This document shows, in pieces, positions 1 through 11,435 of a stretch of 64,000 nt of DNA. Position 1 is the first letter of the stretch, and each line of letters begins with the position of its first letter. The notes beneath the pieces are model-generated. The model was not told the origin of the DNA. It worked only from the letters and a program-made list of their open reading frames with translations, and ran no database searches. Source of the stretch: Phoma sp. XZ068. Lineage: Eukaryota; Ascomycota; Dothideomycetes; Pleosporales; Didymellaceae. Made by a program: the position numbers and the translations under genes. The stretch is taken from contig RBKR01000002.1 of the NCBI GenBank assembly GCA_004835665.1, positions 1,984,001-2,048,000 of the forward strand. The letters run 5' to 3'.

Positions 1-103
1 TCCATTCAATTACGCCTCAGCGAGCGTGTGCTTCCACCTATCGTGAAAACCAAATACGCCCAAATATTTTACAAGCATGCTCCGGGTATCCTCAACTTTT
101 GGC

Positions 104-1724
104 TCAGTGCTGACTCCACTCGATTGTGTTGAGATCAACACCCTCCTGTACCAACTCCCACAGCGGGCTGAGCTCGCGCAGGAATGTGACACGCTCCTTG
201 ACAGCCTTCAGCACGTAATCAATTTCGGCATCTGTGGTGAATCGCCCAATTCCGAACCGGATACTGCTGTGGGCACTCTCGTCGCTGCTACCAAGCGCAC
301 GGAGGACGTAACTGGGTTCCAGAGAGGCCGACGTGCAGGCACTGCCGGAAGACAGAGCAATATCCTTGAGCGCCATGAGCAGCGACTCGCCCTCGACGTA
401 GGCAAAAGAAACATTGACGCAGCCGGGGTAGTGTCGTTCGCGATCGCCGTTTAGTGTGGTGTGCTCCATGGAGAGGAGGCCTTCGAGAAGGCGGTTCGAC
501 AGAGCGGTAATGCGCTTTGTGTCGTACTGTGATAGGTTAGTAAAAGGCCAAGCCATACCAAGACGGCTGTACGTACCTCCATCTCCTCCTTACAGATGCG
601 AGCGGCTTCACCGAAACCAATGGCAAGAGGCGGTGCCAAAGTACCACTTCGCAGACCACGCTCCTGGCCGCCTCCGCTGATGATGGGGTCGAGTCTGACC
701 CTGGGCCTTCTGCGCACGTAGCAAGCACCGACTCCCTTGGGACCGTAGATCTTGTGGCCGGATATGGACATGAGGTCGACGTTCATCTTGTTGACATCGA
801 TGGGGATCTTGCCAACGGCCTGGGCGGCGTCTGTGTGGAAGAAGATCTTCTTGGACCTGCACAGCCTGCCAATCTCCTCCATGGGCTGCACAACACCAAT
901 CTCGTTGTTGACGGTCATGATGCTGACGAGGGCAGTCTCCGGGCGCATGGCGGCCTCGAGCTGGGCCATGTCGATCAGGCCGTTGCTCTGGACGGGGAGG
1001 TAGGTGACGGAGAAGCCCTCGTCCTGCAGATGGCGGCAGCTGTCCAGCACGCACTTGTGCTCGGTCTGGGCGGTGATGATGTGGTTCTTCTTGCCGGAGC
1101 GCTTGAAGAAGCGGGCGACGCCCTTGATGCTCATGTTGTTGCTCTCGGTGGCGCCGCTGGTGAAGATGATCTCCTTGGGGTCGGCGCCAATCAGGGCGGC
1201 AATGTGTGCGCGGGCATCCTCGACGGCCTTGTCCGTCTCCCAGCCGTAGGCGTGGGTGCGCGAGTGCGGGTTGCCGTACAGGCCCGTCATGAAGGGCAGC
1301 TGGGCGTCGACGACGCGCGGGTCCATGGGCGTGGTGGCCTGCATGTCCAGGTAGATGGGCCGCGAGCCCTGGTCCATGACCGTGGCCTGCTTCAGGATGC
1401 CTGCGGTTGTCAGTGCGGCTCAGTGACGGACGGCGGGCGGCGGCGCTCACCAGCAGTCGGGCTCAGCATGGCGTCGGCGGACAGGCCGGTGGTCGGCATG
1501 GTCGCGTCGGCGGCCCTCTCGCCCGTCTGGCTCAGGAAGGCCTTCTTCTCGGCCTGGATGGTCGTGTCGACGTTGACGGTGGCGTTGTGGGAGCGCGTCT
1601 CGGAGACGTAGCTGCGGCAGCTGGCCGCGGTGCGCAGGGGCGTGCGGGCAAACGCGGGGGCCGGGTACCTGCGCGCGGCAATGCGGAGGGCCTGCCTCGC
1701 GACCGTGGGGGCGACGGTCGACAT
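104..1724 (-). CDS. NFS1: Mitochondrial cysteine desulfurase Nfs1
   Basis: Pyridoxal-phosphate enzyme that takes sulfur from L-cysteine as an enzyme persulfide for mitochondrial Fe-S cluster assembly and, in fungi, tRNA thiolation. Three exons in transcript order, 1724-1451, 1400-577 and 526-104, give 506 aa; both introns are about 50 bases with GTGAGC/GTACGT donors. Residues 1-60 are rich in Arg, Ala and Ser and poor in acid, fitting a mitochondrial presequence. The catalytic domain opens with RPIYLDMQATTPMDPR. The PLP-binding lysine is in SISGHKIYGPKG (about Lys308) and the sulfur-accepting cysteine in SSGSACTSAS (about Cys430). The C-terminus ends in the conserved SPLWE segment. Length matches the fungal family (about 500 aa). 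It is divergent from the BAR-SH3 gene. Identity is near certain from these motifs; only the exact start inside the presequence is open. Confidence 0.97.
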
Positions 1725-1780
1725 GGTGGTGATGGCTGTGCGTGGTGGTCGCGGTGGTCGGCGTGGTCGTGGTGGTGCCG
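1725..1780. repeat. GGT/GTC-rich low-complexity tract in the NFS1 leader
   Basis: The plus strand is an imperfect run of GGTGGT and GGTCG units. On the NFS1 strand it reads as a CCACCA-rich 5' leader immediately before the start codon. It looks like simple sequence rather than coding sequence. Confidence 0.6.
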
Positions 1781-2271
1781 GCGGAGCGTCGCTCGACTGG
1801 CTTTGCCGTGGGCCATGACGGCGACCCGCCCGCTAGAGCCAACGCCCGCGCGGATGACTAATGCGGACCCTGGCCATGACGGCGCCCGGATCGAGCGGAC
1901 CAGGACGACGACGCAGCGTGCGCGCAGACGAGGCGCTGCGAACGGCCAGCCGCCGTGGTGAAGCACTGCAGTCGTGCCCCGGGCCAGCGACGCCCGCAAC
2001 GGCTGCAGCGGCTGCCGCACTGCGCACACATCGGAGCACGTGACGCGCTCGGCGGGTGGCATCGCGCGGGCCACCTGGTGTGGCTGTGCGCTGCGCCGAA
2101 CGTCATACACGGTAGTCAAGGAGCGACAAGACCCACCAACCCACCCGGCCGCCTGCGCCATAACTCGCCCACTCCCTCTCCCCGCCGCCCTTCCTCGCGA
2201 CGACACGCTGCCGTGCGAAGACGCCCTTGCCGTGCACCCACCCCCAGCAATCCCACCCGCGTTCCCCCACA
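1725..2271. promoter_or_regulatory. Shared upstream region of NFS1 and the BAR-SH3 gene
   Basis: This is the head-to-head gap between two divergent start codons and must hold both promoters. It is GC-rich. The 80 bases before the BAR-SH3 start are rich in C and T, as is common upstream of fungal start codons. Next to the NFS1 start lies a low-complexity GGT/GTC run. No clear TATA box is visible. Confidence 0.6.
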
Positions 2272-3849
2272 ATGAGCTGGAAGGGCCTGACCAAAGGCGT
2301 TACCAGGGTATGGCCGAACTTCTTCACCCGCCCGCCCCGGCCGCAACAGCTCGCTGACAGCACCCAACAGGCGCCACAAACGTTCAAGCAGAAATTCAAT
2401 ATCGTACGTCTGCCCCATGGCCGCCGTGCAGGCCGCGCCTGAGCAATGCGCCTGCTTCCGCCCGCACAGCCATGCGCTAACCGCCGCGTGTGCAGGGCGA
2501 CATCACAAAGGATGCCATCTACATCGATGCCGAGCGCCGCTTCACCGAGCTCGAGAAGGAGACCAAGAAGCTGCACGAGGAGTCCAAGAAGTATGCGCGT
2601 CCTCTGCACCATGTTCGTTGTGGCTCCGACTGACAGCCGGCAGGTACTTTGAAGCCATCAATGGTGTGCACCCCTGAAACCTTGTGCTTGCACTCACCTC
2701 TAACATACCCCCCGCAGGCATGCTCACACATCAGATCGAGTTCTCCAAAGCCATCGCCGAAATCTACAAGCCCATCTCCGGACGAATGTCGGACCCCACC
2801 TCGTTCCACGACGAAGGAAACACAGCCGGCATCGAGGCCTGCGAACAGTACGAGGAGGTCGTGCGAGAACTGCAGGAAACGCTCAAGCCCGAGCTGGAGA
2901 TGATAGAGTCACGAGTCATTTCGCCCGCAAACCAGCTGCTCGACATCATCAAGGCGGTACGGAAGCTGGGCGCCAAGCGTGACCACAAGCAGCTCGACTA
3001 CGACCGTCACCGAACAACGCTCAAGAAGCTGCAAGACAAGAAGGACAAGACGTTGAAGGACGAGAAGGCCATGTACCGCGCCGAAAACGACGTCGAGCAA
3101 GCCACGCAGGATTACAACTACTTCAACGATCTCCTCAAGGATGAGCTGCCCAAGCTGTTTGCGTTGGAAAGGGAGTTTATCCAGCCCCTCTTCCAGTCCT
3201 TCTACTACATGCAGTTGAACGTCTTCTACACATTGCACGAGCGCATGCAACGGCTTGACATTGGGTATTTTGACCTGGAACTGGATATTGAGGCAGCCTA
3301 CGAGAAAAAGCGCGGAGATACTCAGGCAGAGGCTGAGAAACTGTCAGTGGTCAAGTTTAAGACTACCGGTGGACGTACAGGCCCAGGAGCGCGACCCGGG
3401 CAGTCCAAGTACGCAACAAAAGCCCTCGAAGCAAAGGCAGGCCGCGCTTCCATTTCTGAAGAAGCACCACCACCGCCGTACAGCCCGGGCCCAGCTGGTG
3501 TCGCTGCAGACGTCAAGTCACCAACGTTATCACAAGGCTCGTGGGGCTCGGCTGCAAAGGCAAAGGGTGCTGCACCACCTCCACCAAAGCCCAAGCCTTC
3601 CCGTCTCAGTGGGATGCCTGCAGCCGAGACATGCACTGCCTTGTTCGACTTCGAGGCCCAGTCAGAAGGTGATCTCAGCTTCTTGACTGGCGACACCATC
3701 GAGATCATTACACGGACGCAAAACGAGAACGAGTGGTGGACCGGCAAGGTTCGCGGCAAGCAGGGCCAGTTCCCAGGTACGTACATGGCCACTTCAAGCA
3801 GACCTAAAAACGCTGACCAGTCCCAGGAAACTACGTGAAGCTAAACTAG
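2272..3849 (+). CDS. BAR-SH3 amphiphysin of the Rvs167/Hob1 type
   Basis: Membrane-curvature protein of endocytosis and cortical actin patches; the family works as a heterodimer with an Rvs161/Hob3-type BAR protein. Six exons (2272-2307, 2371-2403, 2496-2590, 2644-2663, 2718-3776, 3827-3849) give 421 aa. The tiny first exons encode MSWKGLTKGVTR, APQTFKQKFNI and on into the BAR domain (to about residue 245), with the conserved NGMLTHQIEFSKAI and KPISGRMSDP segments. A Pro/Ala/Gly-rich linker with PPPP motifs follows. The SH3 domain runs from about residue 366 (CTALFDFEAQ, then ENEWWTGK) to the terminal NYVKLN, which needs the last 23-base exon. Length is close to yeast Rvs167 (482 aa). The call rests on start-to-end motif agreement. 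Confidence 0.95.
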
Positions 3850-4288
3850 ACGTTCCATCGGCGGGACTCGATAATGTCTAGATGAGGATACCTGTTGTGA
3901 CTGTTGGTCGTTGTTGACTAGACGGGCCCTTTGAGGTCCGCATGTTCATTCTGCTAGACACTGCATTGCTTACACTTCAGACTAAATATTAATACCTCCT
4001 CCCACTGTTCTCGTCTGGTTGCCATCATGTCGTACGCCACCATCCCCAGCTTCAGCCACACCTCGGTCCATCTCCATCCTAGCGTAGATCGAACGGAACA
4101 TCCCCGCATGACGTTGTTCGGCGGTACGGAGCTCACCCGAGCTGTTGTCTCCACCAGTTCGGCTGCACATCCCAATATCTTCCTTTCTTCTACAATTTCC
4201 TATTGTGCATTGACTTGTAGGCATTTTAGGCAGGTGAACATACACAACAGCACCGTAACACAACCATCGCCACCATCACAACCCCAAC
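3850..4288. other. Intergenic gap, 439 bases
   Basis: Holds the 3' region of the BAR-SH3 gene and the promoter of the next gene. An open frame starting at 4027 runs through the gap into the next gene, but its first 87 codons resemble no family I know and disagree with the splice site that restores the thioredoxin fold. I see no separate gene here. Confidence 0.6.
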
Positions 4289-5022
4289 ATGGGCTACGAC
4301 TCTACCATATCGTTCACCCTCGACACAATATGTCCCTGGTTCGTCCCATTGCCCACCTTTCATATTTTTTACCAAGTATACCCAGGACATACCTCGGCTT
4401 CCTACGCCTACGAAAAGCACTTGCTTCCTACCATTCCGCCAACCCATCCTCCCCTGTAACGTTCACCCTGCGCATCGCACCCTATCAATTGTACCCAGAA
4501 TTCTCCCAAGACGGCATCGACCGGCACGAATGGTATCGCGACGAGAAATATGACGGCAGCGAGGAACGTTTCCAGAAATACAGTAACTACATGGGCGCAT
4601 TGGGGAAGGATGAGGGCGTCGAGTTTGATTTCTCAGGCGGCCCGTTCGCGAATACCTTCCATGCGCATCGGATACTTCAATATGTACAAGAGCACAAGGG
4701 TCCAGAGGCGGCGGTAAAGGCCCTGGACTCATTATACCAGCAGTACTTTTGCCAGCGGGCACATCCGAGCAGCTCAGAAACGCTATTGAAGGCGTGTCAG
4801 GTCGCCGGTCTGAGTGAGCAAGACAGCAAAAAGCTGGTGGAGGATGAGAGCGAGGAGGCCATGGAGGCTAAGATGGCGATACGGGAGCAAGCGGGGAATG
4901 GTGTTGACAGCGTGCCGTATGTTGTGTTCGAGGGGCGGAAGAGAGATTTTACGCTGATTGGGGCAAAGGATGTAGGGGAGTATGTCAAGACATTGGAGCA
5001 GGTTGTCAAGGAGGCGTCATAG
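4289..5022 (+). CDS. DsbA/FrnE-family thioredoxin-fold protein (HCCA isomerase-like)
   Basis: Member of the DsbA-like superfamily that includes FrnE and 2-hydroxychromene-2-carboxylate isomerase; expected to be a soluble thiol or glutathione-linked enzyme. Substrate unknown. Two exons, 4289-4338 and 4386-5022, give 228 aa, the usual size. Exon 1 supplies the first beta strand and half of the active-site motif (FTLDTICPW); the intron splits the Trp codon and exon 2 continues TYLGFLRLRKAL. The cis-proline segment is SVPYVVF near residue 190, and GPFANTFHAHR is the helical-domain signature. The motif is CPWT rather than the two-cysteine CPWC of FrnE, so a mono-thiol or isomerase-type reaction is more likely than disulfide oxidation. 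A longer start at 4027 is open but has no family support. Confidence 0.85.
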
Positions 5023-5397
5023 TAGGAGATTGAACTGGATATTCATAGATTGTGAGTTGGCAGATTGAGACCCTAGGTATGCATCCGCTCCGCTAAGCTA
5101 CTCCACGCCTATTAGATGTGTTTATGCTATCTTCGTAGTTGTTCGTCATCGCCAACGAAGTAACTACCAAGGGCGTGACTAAGACGACCAACCAGATGGT
5201 CAGAGATATAGGTGTGGACGCCGCCGAGTATGCTCGATAGAAGAATGAAAGAAGTATGTACCGTGAACGCCAGCACCAGCCATTGCCACTATCCCGTGAA
5301 GTTGTCGTACGTGCGACCTGAGGGGCGACGCTGTGGCTCTGCCCCTACAGTCATGAGTCTGAGCAGTCGAAACTACACACCTTGAGCAGTGCAAGAT
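5023..5397. other. Intergenic gap between convergent genes, 375 bases
   Basis: Tail-to-tail gap between the DsbA-like gene and the CAP gene. It holds only 3' regions as far as I can see. Confidence 0.6.
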
Positions 5398-6130
5398 TTA
5401 CTTGCGAGACCAATCGTAGGCAATCTCAGCACGCTTGGTAGCCTCGCCGACGGAAGGGTCACCGCAGACAGGGCCCCAGACCTGTGCCTCGAATTGGCCG
5501 GCTGCAATATTATTGCCGGCATAGTCATAGTCTGACCCCGTTAGTGTCCCACCATAACACGAAATCAGTGGTACTCACAGCAGTAGAAGCGAGCAGGCCA
5601 GTCAACCTGACCCGGGTTGCAGTTGCCCACGGCGCAGCCGACGCGAGAAGTGTTGCGCCACACCATTTGACTGAAGTGGCCCCAGGCATCGTCATAGTGA
5701 GGGTGATCGTATGGGTACTTGGTCTCCTCCTCGTGCCAACCGTGGGAAGCTGTGCGGGCGAACTCGATCCAGTCTTCGTACTTGGCGGGAGCCGGTTTCT
5801 GAGAAGAGAGATTGCTGCCGGACCGCATCTATGTGAATGGGTAAGCTGGAATCCACGACTAAGCTGTCTTTGACCTACGTGCTCGGGCATGTAGGTGCAC
5901 TCGGAGATGTCGCGGCGAGCAGCCTCAGCAAGGCCTTGGTCCCATATGAGATCTTGAGCGCAGTGAAGGCGACGCCAAAACCAGTGGGCGCGCATCACAG
6001 CACTAATGAAGTTGGGGTCGTCTGGGTGAGGAGCATCGTCGTTGTAGAGGGCGCGATGCTTGACGTTGTGGACGTGTCCAGCAGACACAGTGGCGGCCAG
6101 AAGAGCGGTGAGGGTAGTGAAAGGCTTCAT
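5398..6130 (-). CDS. Secreted CAP-superfamily (PR-1/SCP-like) protein
   Basis: Extracellular cysteine-rich secretory/PR-1 protein; fungal members such as yeast Pry1 bind sterols and lipids, and plant-pathogen members are often secreted during infection. Exons 6130-5879, 5828-5579 and 5531-5398 give 211 aa. Residues 1-17 (MKPFTTLTALLAATVSA) form a signal peptide. The CAP fold shows AVMRAHWFWRR near the start, then the signature HFSQMVWRNTSRVGCAVGNC with the histidine and acidic residues of the central cavity, then ARFYCYYDYAGN, where the usual YLVCNY/CEY segment sits. The last exon carries VWGPVCGDPS. An upstream TATA-like CCATATAAAG (minus strand, 6330-6321) may drive it. Family assignment is firm; ligand unknown. 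Confidence 0.9.
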
Positions 6131-7426
6131 GTTTGTTTATATCGTTCTCCAGAAGGAACGACCTGGAATATGGCTATGGCTATCTCAGAGATTTCAGGTT
6201 TTAGGTGAGTTGGTGCAGATGGCCGAGGATGTCGTGCACTTAGGTGGCAAGTCAAAGGAGCGGCAGTAGTAAAGAGCGTGAATGACCAAAGGTTGGAGAG
6301 TCGAGGTAGGATGGCGGTGTCTTTATATGGCGGGTGCCCCACGCACCGGGTGACAGAACGTGTTGTTGAGATGCGCCTACTGCTTTCACTTAACTGCCCT
6401 AATTGGTCCTCTGGCTTACAGTACCAGACCGCTCCGTCCAGTAGGGGAAGCGCAAGAACACCCAAACACGGACTACAGGACTGCAGTGAAGCCAGACATA
6501 AATTCTCTCGATTTCGAGAGTATTGAAGGATCGAATAAGCGAACTGGAATACCCGGTTGTGTCGCAGCAATTTCGTACTTGGTCTGACTAGCTTGTATAT
6601 ACTTGCCAATGAAGAGGCACCAGTTGAGTGTCACGTAGCGCTTCCCCAGGGGCGCCTCCATATGGGCGTCACGCATGCCATCCAGTATAGTGAGAGGCAA
6701 AGACAGCACTAGGAAACGTGTGGAGCCATGCACAAGACACCGTGTGGATGATGTGGTGAACTGCAAAGGAATTACGGAAAGGATCAATAGGCAGGCATTC
6801 ACCTGACTTTGGTGATGAGCAATTCCATGTCCCAGAAATACAGCGATGGTGGCGAAACAAAGAACAACAATGTGACAAACGACCAACGTAGATTATGTTT
6901 TAAAGGTCTAATAGTAAAGAAAAATGTAGCAAGGAATGCGAGGAGCCGCAGAGAGCTGGTGCGGGTCATTCGTAGCTGGTGGTTGAGGAAACGATCCATC
7001 CGCATGCATCAGACACCTGTTTGGTCCTTGTCTTCCCCGGAACTCCAAGTAGGTGTCCCGCCTTTGCTACTGACTTCCACTGCTCACCCTTGCGCTGGGC
7101 AGCGCCTAATTTAATTTGTCGGTATGTTGTGAATGCTTTACGACTCCATGTGGCAGGTAATTGTGCAGCCTCTCCTGATGGCTGCTGGGGATGACAAGGT
7201 TGCCCCAGACCCGACTGTACCACATTTGCACCTTGTGCGACTGTTCGTACTGCCGCATTGGCTTGACGCACCAGGTCATGAGCATCGATGCTACCAGGAG
7301 CCAGGCTTCAGCGGGCTAGGTCGCACCAAGTGATAGGATATGATGGCAGTTGTTCAGTGCAGGCTAAAGTATCGCCGGATCAGCTCGAGTTACAGTTAGC
7401 AAACCCCGTGCTTGCGGTGACGATTC
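6131..7426. other. Intergenic gap, 1,296 bases
   Basis: Holds the CAP gene promoter on the left, with a TATA-like box at 6321-6330, and the 3' region of the CDK8 gene on the right. Open frames of 60-160 codons occur on both strands but show no domain, no convincing splice partners and no bias toward coding sequence. I see no gene. Confidence 0.55.
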
Positions 7427-8682
7427 TCAACCTTCCTTCAAACGTTTTGCTGGTCGACCAATCAGCGAATCATCTGGCAGCCCGCTCCTCTTGGTGCCTG
7501 GAAGACTAGATGTACGAATGTCGTTGTCTTCTTGGCTGACTCTTCGAGCAGGGTACTTGATTTTGGAGTCTTCGAAGCAGCTATCAGATGGCTTGCCGTG
7601 TACTGTAAAGTACGGGTGCTCGAGCGCCTTCTCGGCAGTCAGGCGTTTGAGAGGGTCGTATTCGAGCAACTGCTTGAGCAGAGACAGACCCTCCTGTCCC
7701 GGTGTGTCCGGCCCAGTGCCGACAGGGTAGTGGTTGTTGTTCAGAGTTTGGTGGTACCACCTTTCTAGGCCGTCGCCTTGTGGGCGAGGATAACGTGCTG
7801 CATTCCCGGCGATGAGCGAAGTAAGTTGAGGATACTCGGGCATAGAGGTTAGTAGTGGCCAGCGATCCTTGCTTGGCAGGCCCATGATCTCGACAATTTT
7901 TTGCATCTGGTTGCGCTGAAAGGGTACAGTCTTCTTGTTGTCCATCTTCGCCTCCTCCCCCTTGAAGATAGGTCGCAGCGACAGCAGCTCAGCGAAGATA
8001 CAACCCACTGCCCAAAGATCGACGGCTGGGGTGTAGTGGCGGCTGCCCAGTAGTAGTTCTGGCGCTCGGTACCAGATTGTGACTACTACTTTGTCGCCAG
8101 AGAATAATGATTGGAGTGGTTTGTGGAAGAGACGAGCTAGACCCAAATCGCCAATCTTGACTTTACCCTCTCTTGTCACCATGATATTAGCAGGCTTCAA
8201 ATCCCGATGCATGACCCAGTTGCGGTGGAGATAGACTAGACCTTGCAAGAGTTGATACAAGATGGACTTGATAGTTCGCGCGGGTATGGCTTGGCGCTGA
8301 GGCTGGTTGTGGTGGTGAATGATCTGGAGTAGGTCGTGCTCAGCATACTCGAAGACGATGAAGATACATTTGTCTTCCAGAATGATCTCAGATGTGTGGA
8401 CAACGTTGGGATGTGCTAGCTCGGTGCAAAGGGCCATTTCCCGGATGGCCGACTGTGAGATGCCGGAATACTGGAGTTCGCCTTCCTTGTCCGGTTTGAA
8501 CCTGAGTTGTCAACAACGCCAAATTACAGGTGTGTGAGTTCTTACTTCTTGATGGCGAATTCTCCGACACGGCCATTCTTGCCTTCTGCCTTGTAGACGC
8601 GCCCATAGGTACCGCTACTGATGAAGCCTACAATCTTGTACCGCTCATTGATGCGCTTCTTCGAGCTGTATCCTGCGAACAT
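7427..8682 (-). CDS. SSN3: Mediator cyclin-dependent kinase Ssn3/Cdk8
   Basis: Serine/threonine kinase of the Mediator CDK8 module; with cyclin C (Ssn8) it phosphorylates RNA polymerase II and transcription factors in the nucleus. Exons 8682-8546 and 8501-7427 give 403 aa. Visible motifs are the Gly loop GFISSGTYGRVYKA, the ATP lysine in EFAIKK (Lys45), the cyclin-contact helix SAIREMALC (the SMACRE position of animal CDK8), the catalytic loop MHRDLKPANIM, GDLGLARLF, and the Cdk8-specific activation segment SLFSGDKVVVTIWYRAPELLLGSRHYTPAVD. EEAKMDNKKTVPFQRNQM is also characteristic of Cdk8. The tail has a basic RPAKRLKEG. An in-frame TGA lies upstream of the chosen ATG, so the start is good unless a 5' exon exists; some fungal Ssn3 proteins carry a slightly longer N-terminus. 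Confidence 0.95.
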
Positions 8683-9856
8683 TTGTGTGGAGTCTCCAGT
8701 GTCTGTTCAGATGCTGTTTCAGCATGCTATTCGAAGACTTGATAAAAAACAATACAGAATGGTGACGGCAGATGCTAATATCAACAATGGAAGATGAGTG
8801 AGATGATGTGATGTTGACGGAAGCGAGGCTGACGGAACGACAATCAAGCGAAACTCGCCGTTATCACCGGGAAAAGCAAGCGCTAAACGAGATGGGACCA
8901 AGGAGAGGGAGAGTCAGGAGGTGAGAAGTCAAATGGAGGACAGGACAAGGGGTGAAAGTGAGAGCAAGACGCGGTAGCAAAAGGGTCACCGACCGTTGAA
9001 GGCTCTCGCAACGCTACTGCGGAGGGCGGTTCGGGCGGTTGAGGCAGCAGAAGGTGGGCCGCCCGAAGACGGGGGATTCGAGGGTTGGCTCATCTCGCCG
9101 GCGCATCTGCGTCTCGTTTAATCGTCTCCACGTCGGCAGCTGGCGCATACGTGCATCCGCGCATGCGGCGTCTGGCGGACACGCTCCCGTGGGCGCAACT
9201 GGGAGGGTCCTTCGGGGCTGCGCAAGCCGATGTACAGACGCGTGGAGCTGAATAGTCTCCTCGGTCGGTCTTGGGGCTGCAATGCTGTTTGCTTGCAAAT
9301 GCCGCGATGATGTCCGAGGACAATGTAAAATCTGGTCAGACGCATGGAGCAGCTGAGGAAGTGAAGCTGCGCAGCCATCCAGTTTCATGGGGTACAGCTG
9401 GACAGTCTCCCCGCAGAGCCGCAACATGTGAAGGCTAGTCGCCCAAGCTCCCCCATGACCTCCCACAGCGACGAACCCCACACGCTACCACGACCTGTCC
9501 CATACAACGTCCTAGCGCTTTTGGTGGTCCAACGTGCTCCTTGCTTTGTATGAAGGTGTAGCATAGCTCGTCTCCGCGTGTTTAGAAGCGCACTCCACGG
9601 ACAGGTGTATCATTCAGCGAGGGTGTGAATAGGTGTATCGCTCAGCCAGAGTGTGAATAGGTGTATCGCTCAGCCAGAGTGTGAACAGGTATATCATCCA
9701 GACACAGTGGTAGACAGGTATATGCATCCAGCCAGGGCGCATTGGCATGATGGTGTACACGGTCCTGTATGAAGCTGACATGTCCATGCAGCTGTGCATA
9801 CGCGCATCCAGCTCTGCCAACGCCCGAGCCACCCACTGCAGCAGTTTTCAGACACC
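8683..9856. promoter_or_regulatory. Divergent gap between CDK8 and the sugar transporter, 1,174 bases
   Basis: Both flanking genes start here, so it contains two promoters. The transporter side carries a 28-base tandem repeat ending about 140 bases before the start codon. I see no protein gene in between; open frames on either strand are short and featureless. Confidence 0.55.
9603..9715. repeat. 28-base minisatellite, about four copies
   Basis: Head-to-tail copies begin at 9603, 9631, 9659 and 9687. Copies 2 and 3 (starting AGGTGTATCGCTCAGCCAGA) differ only at the last base. Copy 1 has several substitutions and copy 4 is 29 bases and more diverged. A further degraded copy starts at 9716 (AGGTATATGCATCCAGCCAG). 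Confidence 0.9.
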
Positions 9857-11435
9857 ATGAATCCTCGATCATGGTTCGGTGACCTCACAGGGTACTTTGT
9901 GTACATCCTCTTCGTGGCCACGCTCGGCCCGCTGCTCTTTGGCTTCCACCTGGTATGCAGACAGCTGCTGACAACTCCGCACCACATAGCTAACAACGCC
10001 AGTCTGAACTCAACGCACCCGAAGATGTCATCCGCTGCAAGAAGAGGTCAATCACCTCGACCGAACTCGCCGCGAGCGCTACACCGCACCTGCCACAATG
10101 CATCGAGATGACCCCAACCCAATGGGGTGTTGTGGGCTCCATGTACACGCTTGGAGGACTGATAGGCGCCCTGTCAGCAGCACCGCTGGCAGGCAAGTAC
10201 GGGCGTCTTAGGGCCATGCACATCACGACGCTTTTCTTCACCATTGGCCCGGTCTTTGAGGCGCTCTCGCCCAGCATCGCCGTCATGGCCTTTGGCAGAC
10301 TTGTGTCTGGAGTCGGCGCAGGAGCAGCCGTCGTCATCGTGCCCCTGTACATCTCTGAGATCGCGCCGCCCGCCAACAAGGGCTTCTTTGGCGCCTTCAC
10401 GCAGATCATGTGCAACGTCGGTATCTTGCTCACGCAACTGTTAGGCTACTTTCTCAGTCACGACTCGTACTGGAGGATCATTCTGGCCGTTGGTGGCGTC
10501 ATTGGTCTCACACAGGCTCTGGGATTGCTGCTGTCAGTGGAGAGCCCCAAGTACCTTGCTGAGAAAGGCGACCTCGCTCATGCCAAGAGGACATTGCGCA
10601 AAATCAGGGGTGCAGAGGCCGACGTTGATGGCGAGATGAGCGACTGGGGAGCAGACGGCTCCCACGCGAGCGGTGAGTACTGCCGTTGGTGTTTGGTTGG
10701 ATCCACGCTGACGTGGTAGTAGAAGAGGAGCAGACCCTGCTGAGCAACGAGGGAGGCTCCTCGCAGTTAGCTGCGAAGTCGTCCGACAAAGAAGGTTCGT
10801 TGAGTATCATGCAGGTCTTCCGTCACCCAGACTACAAGAAGGCAGCCATTGCCGTCATCATGGTCATGCTGGCTCAGCAGTTCAGCGGCATCAACAGCAT
10901 CGTCATGTACGGCGTGTCACTGCTAGCAGGGCTACTGGAGTCCAACTCTGCTTTGCTTAACCTCGCCGTGTCTGCGATCAACATTGTCATCACGGCGGGA
11001 GGCGCACCCCTCCCAGACAAATTTGGTCGCAAGCCGTGCCTTCTCGGCTCCATTGCTGGTATGGGCATTAGTTCCCTACTTCTCGCCATTGGCATCATGA
11101 GGTCGGTGCCTGTGCTTTCGGCCCTCGCCGTGCTCTTTTTCGTGTCGAGCTTTGCACTTGGGCTCGGACCTGTTCCATTCATCCTGGCAAGCGAACTCGT
11201 TGGCCCAGAAGCTGTGGATGCAACACAGAGTATCGCTCTGGGAGCGAACTGGATTGCGACTTTCATCGTGGCTCAGTTCTTCCCGTTGCTGAGCGCACTG
11301 CTGGGTGGAAAGGTCTATCTGATCTTCGCGGCCCTGTCTGCGTTCTTTTTTGGTTTCCTGTCGTGGTATGTACCCGAGACCAAAGGTAAGAAGAACGCAG
11401 ACGAAGTCTGGGGCAGGGAGCGCAGGGTCGATTGA
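9857..11435 (+). CDS. MFS sugar transporter, Vps73/YBR241C-like
   Basis: Twelve-helix facilitator of the sugar-porter family, expected in vacuolar, endosomal or plasma membrane; substrate unknown but probably a hexose. Exons 9857-9952, 10003-10672 and 10723-11435 give 492 aa. Helix 1 is split by the first intron, rejoining as LFGFHL|SELNAPEDVIRC, the pattern of yeast Vps73-type proteins. Sugar-porter signatures are present: GRLVSGVGAGAAVVIVPLYISEIAP after helix 4, VESPKYL before the central loop, AQQFSGINSIVMYG in helix 7, DKFGRKP between helices 8 and 9, and YVPETKGK at the end of helix 12. The central loop (about residues 230-280) is acidic and spans intron 2. The minisatellite lies in its promoter. 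Confidence 0.92.

Noticed and set aside
754..1611. 285-codon plus-strand open frame rich in Gly, Asp and Val
   Set aside because: Lies antisense to NFS1 exons and is a by-product of GC-rich third positions; no domain and NFS1 is certain.
1532..2272. Long minus-strand open frame crossing the NFS1 start and upstream region
   Set aside because: Arg/Ser/Pro composition typical of an out-of-frame GC-rich shadow; it overlaps the NFS1 presequence and the promoter.
6473..6886. 137-codon hydrophobic minus-strand frame
   Set aside because: Lies in the CAP gene upstream region, has no conserved-looking pattern and no supporting exons.
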